A stretch of DNA of 64,000 bases from Dactylis glomerata (GCA_007115705.1 QXEO01000143.1:4075434-4139433); one strand, 5' to 3'; shown: positions 32,688 to 45,790, counted from the stretch's first letter. The notes: generated from the letters alone by a model not told the origin. Numbers and translations: made by a program.

Positions 32688-33520
32688 GCCAACAGGCACA
32701 AGAAAACGTACGAAGGGCATCATAGTTGGGAGTGATGTGAAGTAGGCGCTCAGCTGGGGACTCAAGATTAATAACTTTGCTCGGAAGAAAATTAATAAGA
32801 AACGTAGCAGTGAGGAAGGCTTCATCCCAGTATTTGAGTGGCATGGATGCATTAGCAAGTAAAGAGAGACCTACTTCAACAATATGACAGTGTTTTCTTT
32901 TAGCAGAGCCATTTTGTTGGTGAGCATGTGGGCAAGACACATGATGAGTGATGCCAGCGGTTTGGAAGAAGGCATGGAGTTTCTCATACTCACTTGCCCA
33001 ATCAGTTTGCATAGTAACAATTTTCCTATCAAACTTACGTTCAACATACTGCTGGAAATTAAGAAAGGCTTGATAAACATCAGAACGCTTTTTAAGCAAA
33101 TAAATCCAGGTGAACTTGCTAAAATCATCGATAAAGCTTACATAGTATGCATGTTTTCCAGCAGAAAGAGGTGTGCATGACCCCATACATCAGAAAAAAC
33201 TTGTTCGAGAGGAACAGTGGATCTACTAGTGGAGATGGGGTATGGTAACTGGTGACTCTTGGCAAGATGACAAGAGTCACAAACATAAGGTGTAGTGTCT
33301 GGAGTGTAAGCTATTTTATTTCTTCTAAGAACTTGCTGAACAATGAATGAAGAAGGATATCCTAGACGACGATGCCACGTAGTTGAGGACGGCTTTATTG
33401 TGATGAAGGCTTGCTTGGAGGACTCATAGGAGGTGGGTATCAAGGGATAGAGACCTCCACGACAAGGGCCACTAAACAGGATTCACCGTGTTTCTTGGTC
33501 CTTGATCAAAAAGAAGACCC
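32688..33520 (-). pseudogene. Copia E GAG-pre-integrase and integrase core
   Basis: The zinc-binding part is altered: WHRRLGYPS has Tyr where the second His of HHCC is usual, while CDSCHLAKSHQ keeps both Cys. A frame change near 33,180 joins it to the core, with FSDVWG, YYVSFIDDFSKFTW and MQTDWASEY. The catalytic Glu block reads QNGSAKRKH where QNGxAERKH is expected, so the third acidic residue is Lys. The enzyme is therefore dead twice over. Upstream sequence (LIKDQE, LFSGPCRGGLYPL) can be followed to about 33,520, where homology stops. Confidence 0.87.
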
Positions 33521-33579
33521 TGCGTGGCCATACATGAGATGTACGTGTACGGTCGGAGTACTACACCGTACACCGTACA

Positions 33580-34900
33580 TGTATGATATTGCATACTCCA
33601 ACATAGGCAACATAGAAGGTACATGTTCTTTTATATCAAAGGCGTTTCCGCCTTGCTACATTTCAATCAGAAACGAAAAAACATGTCACCACATCAGTTT
33701 TAGGCCATTACACACCTCCTCCAAAGGCGAAGATTATCCATAGCTCCAGAAAACTGCTACTACAGAAACACTAAACTTTTTGGCTACATAGTATATGAGA
33801 AAAATCTTTTTTACTTCTATCCAGTCCCGGGACAACTCCACAGTTATGCTTATATTTTCAAATCTTCAGCTTTTGTGTTCTCCACGTGCCTCTAGAGTTC
33901 CGGGCCCGATCATCTTCACCGTGATTCTTCTCATCTTCATCGCCATCCTATTTGGGGAGATTCCATTACCTTCTTCTCTAACACCACACACCAGTTTTGT
34001 GATTGTTTCCTTCCACTTGGTATTGCACAGAGAAAACACACAATCCTTTTCCAAATCACCTGCAATCCAGACCATATTAGCTGACAAAAGTATATCTCGT
34101 TCTTCATTTTCCACATATTCCATATGACTATCAATGTCATTATATTCAATGCTTCCTTAATTAACTAGGCAATACTCTTCTTCTTAATTAATAGGTTAAA
34201 AAATCAATGCAATAATTGTTTTATTGCTAACCCATAACCTAGCAACCTTCTCTCAGCCATTTCCCACATGTTTTTGAACCATACTGGAAGTCTGGTACTA
34301 AGATATTACACATTTTCAATAGTATCACACTTAAAGCATAAGTGACCCCCACTTCCCAGTTCAGAGCAGAACAAACATCTCAAATCATGCAGAGCTTGTC
34401 TCTTAACTAGACTGTCTCTAGTGAAAAGTTTGTTATGTGAAACTAACCAAACAAATACCTATACCCTAGGAGGTATATTCAGGTTTAACACCTCTAAAAT
34501 TTACCACAGCATATAAACAAATGTGAAGTATAACTACTGGATGCGTTTAACTTCCACAACCTCATGCAAAACCAAATTATGAACTATTGCTTTTAGTTCT
34601 TCCCACTGCAGCATTAATCTTTCATTGGAACATCTCTAAAGGAGAGTTTTAATTCCCACATATCCCAAATTTCACTAATAGTTTTTGTTTGTTAATTACA
34701 AATTATATACATCTCCCAGAAGTGAATAGCAAGGCTAGTGCCTCCAAACCATTGACCTTCCCAGAACTTAATTTTCTGCCCTTTACCAACCATAGTGATA
34801 CCCAAACTTTGCTGCGGTAAAAGCCCACAAAACCCCTCTCTAGACAAGTCTCCAGGAATCAATCGACATACTTACATACTGAAAGAGAATCAATATCATA
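33580..34900 (-). pseudogene. LINE remnant: reverse-transcriptase zinc-binding (zf-RVT) domain and 3' tail
   Basis: Conceptual minus-strand translation shows broken pieces of the C-terminal region of a plant LINE ORF2. A KIKFWEGQWFGGTSLAIHF-like stretch lies near 34,780-34,720. A zf-RVT block lies near 34,490-34,340 with VFVWLVSHNKLFTRDSLVKRQ, then CLFCSE and a later HLCFKC. Many stops and shifts are present. Further 3' (about 33,740-33,620) the sequence resembles LINE 3' UTRs (GCAAGGCGGAAACGCC). No TSD was identified. Confidence 0.6.
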
Positions 34901-36225
34901 TAATAGCAAGTACGCATAAGCTTTTACGGGGTGACCAAAACAATATGGAGATTTTCAAGAATGTACATATTTCACCGACCATACACCACGTCTGGAAGTA
35001 ACATGGGGCTCTAGAAAAAACCTATGGCCAATATCGTTGACCCCCAAGTAATGGCCTCTCGATCCACATGTCAAATCTGTTAAATCTTCATATTGTATCC
35101 CCATATTTAGAACCCTCTTTTTCCCTATGCATGCCCGGTCACACCCCCTCTACACTCCCCCCCCCTCGCAGATTGGCATGTGCATGACTCATACAAACAT
35201 GACCTACTGACCAGCTGTGGCGGCAAGGCCATGCGATGGTGGCTCGGAGGCACAACCTTGTATCGATAGCATGTCGGCATCCTGGTATGACGTGCTCGAG
35301 GTCATGGCTACCTTCTGGCATATACCTCGGACGACATGGGAACTCATCTCCTTCCACTCGCCAGTGAAGATGATCAGGGTTGCCTATTCCCGTTGGTTGT
35401 CAACGTGGGGGGCTGATGGCCTAGGTCAAATAAAGGTGGTGGTAGTACTAGGGTTCCTCTCACGCCAAGACAAAGATCTTCTTGATGCCTGCCCTCATTG
35501 ATCTGGCTAGAGTGTCGAGTTTTGGAAGGCTCCGCCGTCGAACTCCACTGGGCGCCTCTGCTTGGAGATTGCTAGATCAGATGGGATTCAGTCGTGCGGT
35601 ATCGTATTTTTCTAACCGCTTGGTTCAGAGGGAGCATTGTGAAGCTCTGTTATATGTTGCCATCTTGGGACATGTCTTTGACGATCAATGATGAAGTCAG
35701 AGGTGAAGAATGCCATGGAAGCCGAGATCTGAGGACTAGCAATGGTGGTTCGAGTCTTTGTGGCGATGAGGAATTTGCTTGGTGATTCCTAACTCATAGC
35801 AATGGCATCAGCAAGTGGGGACGAGAACATATAAGAAGTTAAAAGTCTTACCTTTCAGGGTGAAAATCTCAGGTATAGCCTTAATTGGTTGTGCCTGGCT
35901 ATGGCCTTGTTGAAGGCATTGTTTTGGGAGCGCGGACTTTCTCTAGGGTGAAAATCTATGATCTATGATCAGGCAAAAATGATGCTTCTGCACTATTTCA
36001 TTCTTGGAGGCGTCATTGGAAAGTTGGACTTCTGGTGCTGTCTTGGTGGTGTTTGTATTGTTGCCACAAGGAATATATCACTATAGCAATACTTTCCTTT
36101 TCTGTAGTTCATCTTCTTTTTTATGGCTATGTGCATCAGTAATGCCATTATGGCACTATTGTAGCAGAGCTTGAGTGTAATTGGTATCTTCTTGATATTA
36201 ATATATTCCCTTTATCAAACAAATG
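34901..36225 (+). other. No clear gene; possible LINE 3' UTR on the plus strand
   Basis: No frame is recognisable. The end of the stretch (about 36,165-36,225) has TTGATATTAATATATTCCCTTT, which resembles the 3' ends of plant LINE transcripts. The GC-richer part at 35,140-35,700 could be its 3' untranslated region. A run of C and a CCCCTC-rich stretch lies near 35,145-35,170. Confidence 0.35.
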
Positions 36226-39040
36226 ACCTATTGAGCCATCATCTGTATTGCCATATTCTCCATTGGCAATGAGCCTCTTCATATGGGTTTTGACTAAGAT
36301 TTTTTTAAAGTTGACTATATGGTACTTTCCCGTATTTTAACTGATGTTTGAAGTTGATTGACTCGTAAGGATAATTTCCCTTAAGGAGAGTCAAGGAAGG
36401 AATTAGTGCGACTTTAGGAAATGAGAGGATGTATATATACTCATTTTTAGTACATTTTGCAAATCAGGACCTTGTATTAATATTAGTCAACAATGTTTTG
36501 GTCATGTTGAATAGAAGAGGGATGAATCCTGAACCCTAGGAAGCCCACGTATAGTCTAGTCCGCATCATCCATGAAACCTTATTTGGAAGTTATATGAGT
36601 TGTGCAATTAGCAGTCTTCTTAACAAAGGAAATATAGAAAAAACAATGGCCTCACCTAGCTCCAGAATATGCATTAGAATGGGCATAATCAAAGCTCTAT
36701 TTCCCGTCCTTGTGTTCCGCACCAAATTTGACAATTTGTTTCAACTTCAACATATCTATCTTGCAAGTTTATCGTCATATGAACTATGCCCCTGCAAGCA
36801 TAAGCCCTGGCAAGCAACACATTAGTGTGATGGTCATACCATTTAGCTTGAGCACAAACAACACTACATCATTGTAGATCTGGTTTTAAAATTCGGAGCG
36901 CACTCCTCAAGGTTGTGGTTGTGCTATGGAGACATTTAAAAGCCACAAACAATAATTGCATCAGGGAAAGTGAATGTGCAATGGTTTCCTTGCTTGGTAC
37001 ATAGGTTTTTGAAAGTGAATCGAATGCCCATCTAGGTGGGTTTGGATGATTGATGACAATATGACTAGGAGACTAACATGTTTATATATCTACGATACAC
37101 AAGAACATAATCTCGGGATTTGGTTTAACCATGTTGAAGACAGTCCCTCAAAAGGAACTGAAGAAAGTATGGGTTAAATAATTAGGACACGAACGTTCGC
37201 TTGAAGAATCAGGAACGTGACTGGCATGGTTGAAGAACTCACGAGATGAATCAAAGTTGAGGACATAGTTTTCTTTTAGCTTTGAGTCCATAGGACTATC
37301 AAGAGGTGTTAGATTTCCAAGGTGGAACACGAAACTTTTTGTGTTCACTTACTTCAATCTCACTCAAATCTCTTAACCAATCCATTGGAAAATCACTTGA
37401 GAATTCAGTGTGCTTGAAAAAGTATAGCCCTAGTTTGAGCACTAGGTTGAATGGTTGTGACCTCTAATAGAACCTGTGTTAGCCTAGTGCTTCAACGGGT
37501 AAAAACCAAATTCTGATGAGGTCGAGCTGCATGGCTGTGATTGAAGCTCTAGGTGGTTGACGCTATTTGTGTGCAACATCAGTTGATAAAACCAACTATA
37601 TTATCTGCAATAGCCAGCTGCGTGATGCAACCCAAAAATAGCCGTCGGTCCCCAATGGATAATGTTGCGGAATTTAGCTGAATTGTAGATTTATGAGTCA
37701 GTGAGAGCTACTTTGTGCAAGTTTCCCTCTCTCATTTGTTCTAGAGCAAAAATTCTTAGATTTGAACTTGCTTGAACATAAAACAATAGCGTGTTAGGCT
37801 GACAAGATCTATTTGTTACCTTTGGAGATTTTGGCATCTCCTAGACGATTAATTATTGACCGCCAAGCATTTGGTGTGTGGACTTGCCACGACAAGTTTA
37901 TGAAGGTTCGGAGATGACTTCACGATTTTTCATTGGTAAGCAGTCCAAGCTTCACATAGCTTGTGCTGACGGAGAAGAAAGCTTAGGGCAAGGACATATA
38001 TGCATGCATGCATGCATAGCCTCTCCAAACAAAGAATTAGAGTTAGTGCCAACAACTTGAACTCTGGGAAACAATTTGGTTTCTTCATTCCCTACTCTTT
38101 CCTTTCAACTCTTACTTTAATTTAAAAAATAGGAGTGTGCATCAGTCGATGCACAACCTTTTTATTAAGAAGTTCAATATTCAAATTATCAAAATCATGG
38201 ATCACGTAAAGAAAAGGCATATAGTAACTTTGCATCTTGTAGTCTACTAATATGCTACCAAAAAACTTGGATGAATAGGGACCAGCGGTGGATCTATGAA
38301 CAGGTTATGGGTGCAATTCCCTCTCGAACTGCATTATCGCTTCTCTCTAGGAAGACGTTGTGTCTTCTCGTGTGGCCTCTTTGTTGATACCGTCTACTAG
38401 GACTGCTCATTCGAGGTTCAGGATCCTAGTGCGATATTCCTTCACTTTGGGTGATCTCCTTGAGCAAATGAGGATGGCTCTCTGAAATGAGGCCCTGGTG
38501 ATAAATCGACAGCGCTTTGCAAGGATTATGAGTCTCATTCTAGTCTAGACTAGTCATGCGACTAGTCTGTGAGTATTAACTTGACGTTGACTAGCTTGTT
38601 TGACTCAACTAGTTCGTAAAGTCGAGTGATCAAACAACTAGTCGTTGACTAGTCATGGTATTTGAGTCAATTGACTCAATTTGAGCATGGACATCTATCT
38701 AGAGCAATCCATCAAAATTAAGAAAGAAATCCTCAACTTCTTAAATACAAGGGAGCCCATAGCTATGCAAAATATAAGGATACAGCTGAAGTTCAAAGAG
38801 ATTATTTCATCATCTAGATAAGATAATTTAAATCCTAGCTACGCCTTGAGATTTTAGGTTCTTACATTAGTATGTTACGTAAGTTGAACTTATGTCAACT
38901 TTAGTTATTAAATTCTTATCTTGGTTGCCATATACAATAGTATTTGGTACTAGCGACTGCTGAAGTACATGTCGACTAGTAGAGCAGTATTTTAGATTAG
39001 TCACGACTAGTCTATGAGTCGGTATCCCAACGTCTGGGCT
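36226..39040. other. Unassigned AT-rich repeat-like DNA
   Basis: No coding signal was found on either strand. A (ATGC)n run lies at about 37,998-38,014, which also makes overlapping CATGCA (RY) motifs. From 38,536 to 39,025 there is an ACTAGT-rich stretch, listed separately. The rest shows nothing I can name. Confidence 0.5.
38536..39025. repeat. Cluster of GACTAGTC-type palindromes
   Basis: About eight ACTAGT or near copies occur in 490 bases, concentrated at both ends (38,536-38,670 and 38,965-39,020). This suggests the terminal regions of a degenerate DNA element. No terminal inverted repeat or TSD could be fixed. Confidence 0.4.
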
Positions 39041-39049
39041 TAAATCGTA

Positions 39050-39590
39050 ATCCTTGGTGCTTTGAGGCGCTCAACCCGAGTATAAGGGATGTGCTTGGCA
39101 CTCATAACGTTCATAGGTTGTCCCTTCTGTTTGGGGGCAAGACAATGTGTTTTTGGTGATGATTTCCGACAGGTCTTGCCTATTATTGAGGTGGGTGCTA
39201 GGAACGAGATCGTGCATGCCTTGCTTATAATGTCTCCACTTTGGTCCCATATTAAGGTTTTGCAACTCAAGAGGAACATGCGTCCTATGTGTGCTGACCT
39301 ATGGGGTGAGGAAGGACAAGGTTGCCATGATTTTGCTCAGTGGGTGTTGGGTGTCAGGGAGGGCACCTTGCCTGCTCATGCGAGGGAGTGTGAGAATTTA
39401 GCCTTCTGGATATCCATTCCAAATGATCTCATGCTTCATCCTTCTTCTGGAAATATAGAGGCAGCAACTGAGAGTACCTATGATTCTTTCTTCCTTTGCT
39501 ACTTCGATCTGATTATCTTACACAGAGGGCTATTTTGTGTCCCACGAAATTGGGGTGAGATGGGAGGGGTGAGTGCGGTTGAGTGTTGAA
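39050..39590 (+). pseudogene. PIF1-like helicase fragment (Helitron Rep/helicase remnant)
   Basis: Translation gives the PIF1 helicase core: an LFGGK block, FGDDFRQVLPIIEVGARNEIVHA (Walker B-like DDFRQ with the following conserved region), then SPLWSHIKVLQLKRNMR. Further on, the IPNDLMLHP and TYDSFFLCYFD blocks match the usual Helitron helicase order. One frame change lies near 39,140. Only about 180 residues of a normally 1,300-1,500-residue protein are present, with no Rep domain. It could in principle be a broken cellular PIF1, but plant sequences of this exact pattern are nearly always Helitron-derived. Confidence 0.7.
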
Positions 39591-39599
39591 CACATATGG

Positions 39600-40320
39600 A
39601 GTACCATCATTTACATCAAAACTGGATGGATGTAGCACCAAAGTGTCGCCAACGACCATTCCTATCTATACAACCATATCATCGAGTTTGAGATATCACC
39701 TTGGAGTGAATCTATGGAAGATTGTTGGTGCTTGATCGAGATGGTTGTGCAGATTTCACACTTCATAGGGAAGGTAGTTGTTGACTTCCTCATCTACGCG
39801 TGCCTGTTCTTGAGCCGCCTCTAACATGGTAGCTTTTGCCACCACTGTCATCTTTTCTTGCGAAGGGTGCATGATGGGTCATAATAGAGCCGACTTGCTC
39901 TATTTCCGTGGAGCGAGATCCCAATGATGAGCTTGAGAGGTGATGAAAAAGGAGGGATTTACTACCGAATTCTTGCGAATCGGTAACCTACGAAAATTGT
40001 TGTTGTCGATGAAGAACATGGAGAGGGTGAATGCGCTCCAGGGAGAGAAGCTTCTTGATACCAATTGTCACGATCTCGGTAAAAGAGATGATCCTAAGCA
40101 CGATGATCGGCCCCAATTATAGAATTAAAAGCACATAGAAGCTAGATCTAGTATGGGAGTAACAACTTGCAAGATAAGGAAGCTCGTAGAGGACAATACA
40201 AAAAAAAAGCTGAGAGGAGAATATAAGGTGCAAGATAAAGAATTTAAGGTTAGCCACCCTGCCACCCACTTCCATCTAAAAGAAACATTCTTGGGGGAAT
40301 CCTGGTCCATCCACGCACTC
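39600..40320 (-). other. Possible LTR-retrotransposon 5' remnant (initiator-Met-type primer site)
   Basis: On the minus strand at about 40,066-40,052 the sequence TTGGTATCAAGAAGC resembles the common iMet primer site TTGGTATCAGAGC with an extra base. It follows a possible LTR end TGACA. The downstream minus-strand DNA to about 39,600 has short gag-like frames with no recognisable domain. This is weak evidence. Confidence 0.3.
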
Positions 40321-43300
40321 AGAATCCTGGCCGTCGGATCCTGCTGCGTGGCCGCGCGTTGGCCGTCCGTTTTTCCGATCGAGCGCTCCCAGCCGTCCGA
40401 TCGGCATTTTGGCTCTATTCACGTGGTCCGAACCGTCCATTCTCAGACAGCTCTTTGACTCCTAGCGTGTTCCACTGATTTGTGGGCCTGCTTCAAGCAG
40501 GACCCGGTCATCAGCGACCTAGGCTACGTGGTGCTCGGTTGATGTGGGCAATGGACTGGGTGGCGCGGTGGTTCCACCGTGGTTTTGTTTGCCCGCCAGG
40601 GGCAAAATCGACTTTTCCTATTTCATTTCCTGCTTGCCGACTGTGGAGAGGACGGCTCTGGAGCTGCGTGGTGGAGCGCCGTTCGCCGGAGGGTACAGGG
40701 CTCGTCGGTCATGGAGGGTCCCTTCCGCGGCCATGGAGAGAGGGGCTGGGTTGGCCCCGAGCAGCCACTCCCGTGCCTTCTTTTCCCCCTTCCTCTTCTT
40801 CCCCTCACAAACCTAGCCTCACAAACCTAGCCGCCGCCGCTGCCTTTTTTTCCAGATCCCGATCAATTTCGGCGGGGTCCTTCTCCGCCAGCGACGAGAT
40901 CGAGCTCGTCTCGCCCCGCGCTATATCTCTGCCCATGGGGAGGAGCACGGGAGGGCATGTATGTGAAGAAGGGGACCCCTATCTTGGACCAGGACGCGTG
41001 CACGTCAACTGGTCCAGGAACCCCATTGGCGGTTGCGTCAACTGGCATGACAGAGGAGCTCGACCAGCACCACCACGTCCCCGACTCCATGGCAACTTGC
41101 AGCAGGGGCGGCCAGCAAGGGAGGAGCGACCGCGATGGCCTCCTCGTCTACCCCGAGCCCGATTCAGAGCGTGGCTGCAGTGGCCAGTCTCGTGGCGTCA
41201 AGGAGCAGGTTCCTCGTTGGCTCGAGCGCAATGGCGGTGGTCTTATCCTCTACTCTGACCCCTATCCCACTCTGAGCGCCCCGTTCTTCATGATTGGTAG
41301 GAGCTTCTCTCCTGGGCACCTAGATTCACCGTCCTGATATCATGCGTTTTTTGGTCTGGGCCACGCCAGGAAGCACTCAGCCTGGACGGCAACAATGGAC
41401 CTTGCAAGGTCATGCTCGTCACTTCCATTCTCTCTCTCTCTATTCTTTGTTCAGGTCTTGCACTAGAAGTATCTGTTTATTTGTTTCTTTGTAGAATTTA
41501 TGTGATCTCAGCATGAAATTAGACATTAAGTATATTGATTTTTTAGGATATGGATTAGTTTGAAAAAGATGCAGATACATACACCTTTCACTATTCATAG
41601 TCATTAGGTTGGCTCAACGTTAATTTCAGGACAACAGTAATTTCAGGACAGAAAATTTCAGTTTGGTCATAAATCTACCTTTGGTTATCAATTATAGTAT
41701 GTTGCTGTTTAGGTAGTCCGCATGAATTTTTTTCCCGAATGTGAAATAATTAGTTTCCGCAGGTGGCGAGGAGGACCATGTGGGGAAGCAGGCTCCGGCA
41801 GCGTCCGTAATTGCCGTCATCGACTCGAAAAGACATCACCGTTGTTTCTGCACCGCCCATAGGTATACCATGTTTTTGTACTATTCTCCCCATTTTTCCA
41901 TTGTTGATGGTTCACTAGATTGGCTCACTGCAGGAGCAACGGTGACTCAGGCAAATGACCATCGAACCCAGGTTTCCTGTCTCCTTTTCTTTTTCTCATT
42001 AGTTATTTCCGCAGGCTGTGATATCATGCTCTTGTGTGGTATCTTCTTCCACCTTGGTGAAGTATCAGTTGAAATGTTTATCTAATTAATTCTATTTCTC
42101 TATATGGGGTTACAAAAACTCATGATAGATATGTACAAGAAGTTCATGATCTATCACATTAATGGATTGTTGAAATATCAGTTGATGCACTATGATGTGA
42201 TTTATTTATTAGTTTGGCCTGCAATTGTTTTCCAACTCATAAGAGGGATATTTACTGAATTCTGCAAGTTTTTTTAAGATTGCATTGAACAAAACTGTAG
42301 CCTTTGCACTGTACTACTATATATAGAAATAACTCAAAGGAGCCAGTGCTTGTTGTGGTGCTTTGCGCTTCTTTTAAGAGATTCAGTACTATATTCATGG
42401 TCGTTATTATCTACATTTTATTTGAAGCTATTTGCGACAATCTACTAGCACAAATGTAGCTCATTTAATCTGGAATAAAATTTATCTACTAGCTATGATC
42501 TTTATATACCACAACCACCAACAGTGTGTGTTCATTACAGGAATCTCAAGCATATAAGGGGCTATTGGCGTTGTTGTTACATTGGAATAGGCTTTGCACC
42601 GACACACAAGGTGCCACATTCTTATTCCCTTGTCCTCTTACCAGTGTGCTTTCTTTCTCCAAAAAATTCATTGCACATAATCTAAATTCATTTCACTTTT
42701 TCTTTATTCTTCCTTTAGAAGGAAGATAGTGCAGCTTTGCTTAGGAGGATCATCTCAGTCTTCCTTTAAATAAAATAGTCTCTTGTCATGATTTGATTTT
42801 TCTAACCATCATTACCAAGACCTCTCCTTTATTTTGCAGTCCTTGCTTTCTTTCTTGACCAAATATTTTCACTTTTAGGGTTTTGCATGATCAAGTGGTA
42901 AACTCATTTATGAGGTATCGTATTGTCCTATTGGCTAGGACAATTAGACAGCATCAGGACCGCGTTAATTGTGACGACTCTTTACTCAGGCATACCCTGC
43001 CACTAACAGTATGCGGCATATAAAAGATGACGTGAAAAGGTGTGTTCGCTTTTATTCTTTTCAGTCATATTTATCTATATATCAAATTCTTAGTTTCGGA
43101 AAAAATCAGGATGATTGTTTAAAATATGACTTGTGAAATTTAGAGTCTTCCCAACGTATAGCTGCTGAACATGTTACGAATATTGTAGTGAATTATGCCA
43201 CGAGAATGCATTTTATTAGACTGATTCAGCGGTTGTCAAATGCTTCAGGATTTAACTAGCCCTTGGTACAAGCTGCAGTTGGCTACTCAAAAGGGTACAC

Positions 43301-45790
43301 CAGTTATTTGATGAACCTTATGGAACCAAATATTGCACTGATGATCTGATACAATGAGGAGAGGTAGTTCAAGGTACATAAAAAGTTCAAAACTCAAGGT
43401 TTCAGTAGCATTAAACAGGTTCCACTTACATGATACTAATTCAGAATGGCATTGTTGCCTACTTGTAGAACCTAGGGTATCGAGTAGTGAATTAGAAGCC
43501 TTGTGTAAATTAGGTGGTGACCATCTTCAGCATCAAAGGGCAAAGTCGGTTCCGTGGAATACTCGTGTCATGTTCTTTTGCATTCGGGTCAAATTTATGG
43601 CGATCTTTGGTGCATGTACAGGCTACGCCACTGATTTAATTTGCTAGAATTTTCTTACGAGATGGCCAGATGACAACTCCTGTGAGGCCACTATAACGTG
43701 TTACAACCCTTCCTACGGTTTGTTCTAAAGTTCACTACTATTTGCTCCTCAATGCAGATATGCATCCGTGTTAAGTAATTTAACCTACTCTCCTGACCCT
43801 TTTCAGGGAGAACATGCTCTTGTCTTTGACATGGGTAAAACAACTGAGACATGCATGGGAGTATGTCAGGCTTTGTGATGTAAACATTGTTTAGGTTTGT
43901 GATGCTTCTATTGTTATTTATCTTTCTTTTTCTTACTCCTTGTCTCCTGTTATAGCTGTGTATTTAGTTGTCCACCATATTTTTTTAATTCCATACTATT
44001 TTTCCATTTTTGACCTTTGCTGCCAATTATTCATTTTTTTTGCAAATCTACTAACTTATCCCAGCAATGAATCAGACTTTCGCAGCTCGTGTGCCCAATA
44101 CCATAGAAATTAAAGAGGTAATATTTATTTGTTACTTCTAATTTGTTGTTACAATTATGTTTAGTCTGGTGTGATGATGTCATATCATGTCTTACATATA
44201 TGCTTCATGTTCATGATTAATTACAGCTGAAAACATTTGTTGCGGTTGAAAATCAGTGGTGTTGTACCCTTGTACTATGATAATTATTTTACCCAAAAAG
44301 ACAGAAAAGTTTAGCTTTACTGTTTGCGGTGGGAGTAAATCCACTTTGTTAACTGCATACCTTCATGAATGTGAATCGTATGTGTGTGGGTAGTGCCATC
44401 CAAATACAATGACACGAATCAGATCTTCTTTGAAACTTTATTCATAGCATTATTGATGAAATGAATAGAACGTTCTGCGGATGTTCATTGGTTATATGAC
44501 ATTTATGTTGAATCAGAGTTTCAGGTAGTGTTGAACTAGCTTTGTTTCTTATACTGTTTGGAAGGAAACAAGTAGAAGTTTATATTCTATTTGCTTGGAA
44601 ATTCTTGGAAACCTGATTACTGTTACCCTTGGTGATAAACAATGCGAAAAATTAAACCTCTTTACATTAGGAATTTATTTGTATTGATCTATATGAGCTC
44701 TACTAGCATTATAAGTCAAAAAATCGGCATGCGTGTTTTTTTCCTCGGAAAGAGCATTTGTTGTTTTATATTATGTGATTCTATTGGTTCGTGTTACTGA
44801 CTGAGTGTTAGTCCTTAGTTGTAGTATCAGCTCTTGGAGTGAGTGGATTCCATCAATAACCACCTGGGGACATAGGTGAGATGACCTTTAGTTTTCCCTG
44901 GATGCAGGTCATGTCTGTAAGGCAATAGATGCTCTCCTTGTAACTGCTCATGGAATGATACTGTTTACCACTAGACAGAAGCCACTCCAAGTAAGCCCTT
45001 TCTTATTTTGTATTGTTACACATTGTTGTTTATCATCAAAAACACTTCACAGTGGGCATATTGAGTTTGGAACTAGCGCCTCTAGAAAAAGTAAGAAAAG
45101 TTAAAATTCCATTGGTTCTATTGAGTTTGGAACGACTGCCACTAGAAAGGAAATAAGAAAATTCAAAAATCGGTCACTTAAATTTGATTGCTCGACTTCC
45201 ATAGGTGGCTTTTTAAATATGTTTACCGTAGGTAGCTTTTCTTTTATCACATGCACCAGTGACGCCTTCTCCTCTGTCAACCGAAACAGAACTATTAGTA
45301 GGAGTAAACCCAAACCAAGTAACTGCTGAAAATTGACGATCTTTTCGAAAAGAACAGCCTTCTATGTAATTTTTTCATCATAGAAGCAGGCAGGTGAATA
45401 GACAGAGAAGACAGAGGCCATGTAGAAGTTCTTGGAACGAATAGCTGGTGCATGATCTTCTGCGTTTGTTAGACATATTTCATCGCAGGGTTTGGATCTG
45501 AAAGAAGGTACGCTTTACGTTGCATGCCTCTTTCTATATACCTTTAATTTGCGACCGCTCCAATTTAAATAAGAGCTAGATCGCTGCTTCAGGTAAAATA
45601 TGCCTGATGTTGTTTCAGGTAAAATATGTCTGTAGTTTCTAAGCCACGGATACAATATGCCTGATGTTGTTTCAGACAACAGGCAAAATACCTGCAAACT
45701 AACTGTGAATTTTCATTTTGCAGGCTCTTCGTGTGTGTGTCGGTGTCTAGCTTCAATCAACCACGAATAATACTTTTCTTGCTCTATTGT
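40321..45790 (+). other. Gene-like but unassigned block, probably shuffled gene pieces
   Basis: A GC-rich, CpG-rich stretch (40,480-41,340) looks like a gene 5' end. AT-rich intron-like DNA follows with small exon-like islands (41,763-41,866, 43,806-43,861, 44,908-44,992) bounded by AG/GT. None gives a protein I recognise, and the frames do not join into a clear gene. Repeated pieces at 45,590-45,690 share ATGCCTGATGTTGTTTCAG. The block lies between a Helitron helicase fragment and a Helitron end, so captured fragments are the likely source. Confidence 0.4.
42630..43130 (+). repeat. Copy 1 of a ~500-bp duplicated segment
   Basis: It is collinear with 52118-52640 from ACCAGTGTGC onward, with moderate divergence and small indels. 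It includes the same GAAGGAAGATAGTGCAGC block and CTCCTTTATTTTGCAGTCCTT, which looks like an intron end. The copies are 9.5 kb apart in the same orientation. Confidence 0.85.

Larger units (their letters stand above)
7022..33530 (-). mobile_element. Copia element E, oldest layer, split by A, C and solo LTR G
   Basis: Three blocks of one Copia pol lie in colinear order on the minus strand: integrase (about 33,520-32,688), integrase C-terminus and linker (31,278-30,568), and reverse transcriptase (7,954-7,022). The gaps are exactly filled by insertions with matching TSDs (GCCAA for G, AGGAT for C), and the reading frame is continuous across one TSD copy at the C junction. The 5' part (LTR, gag) is missing beyond about 33,530, so E is 5'-truncated. 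Its 3' end lies left of the window beyond A. Confidence 0.87.

Noticed and set aside
37998..38014. CATGCA repeats as an RY regulatory cluster
   Set aside because: They arise from a short (ATGC)n microsatellite with no gene nearby.
40482..41258. 258-residue plus frame
   Set aside because: GC-rich DNA with overlapping frames, no domain, no conserved residues and no clear gene model. It is kept only as part of an unassigned gene-like block.
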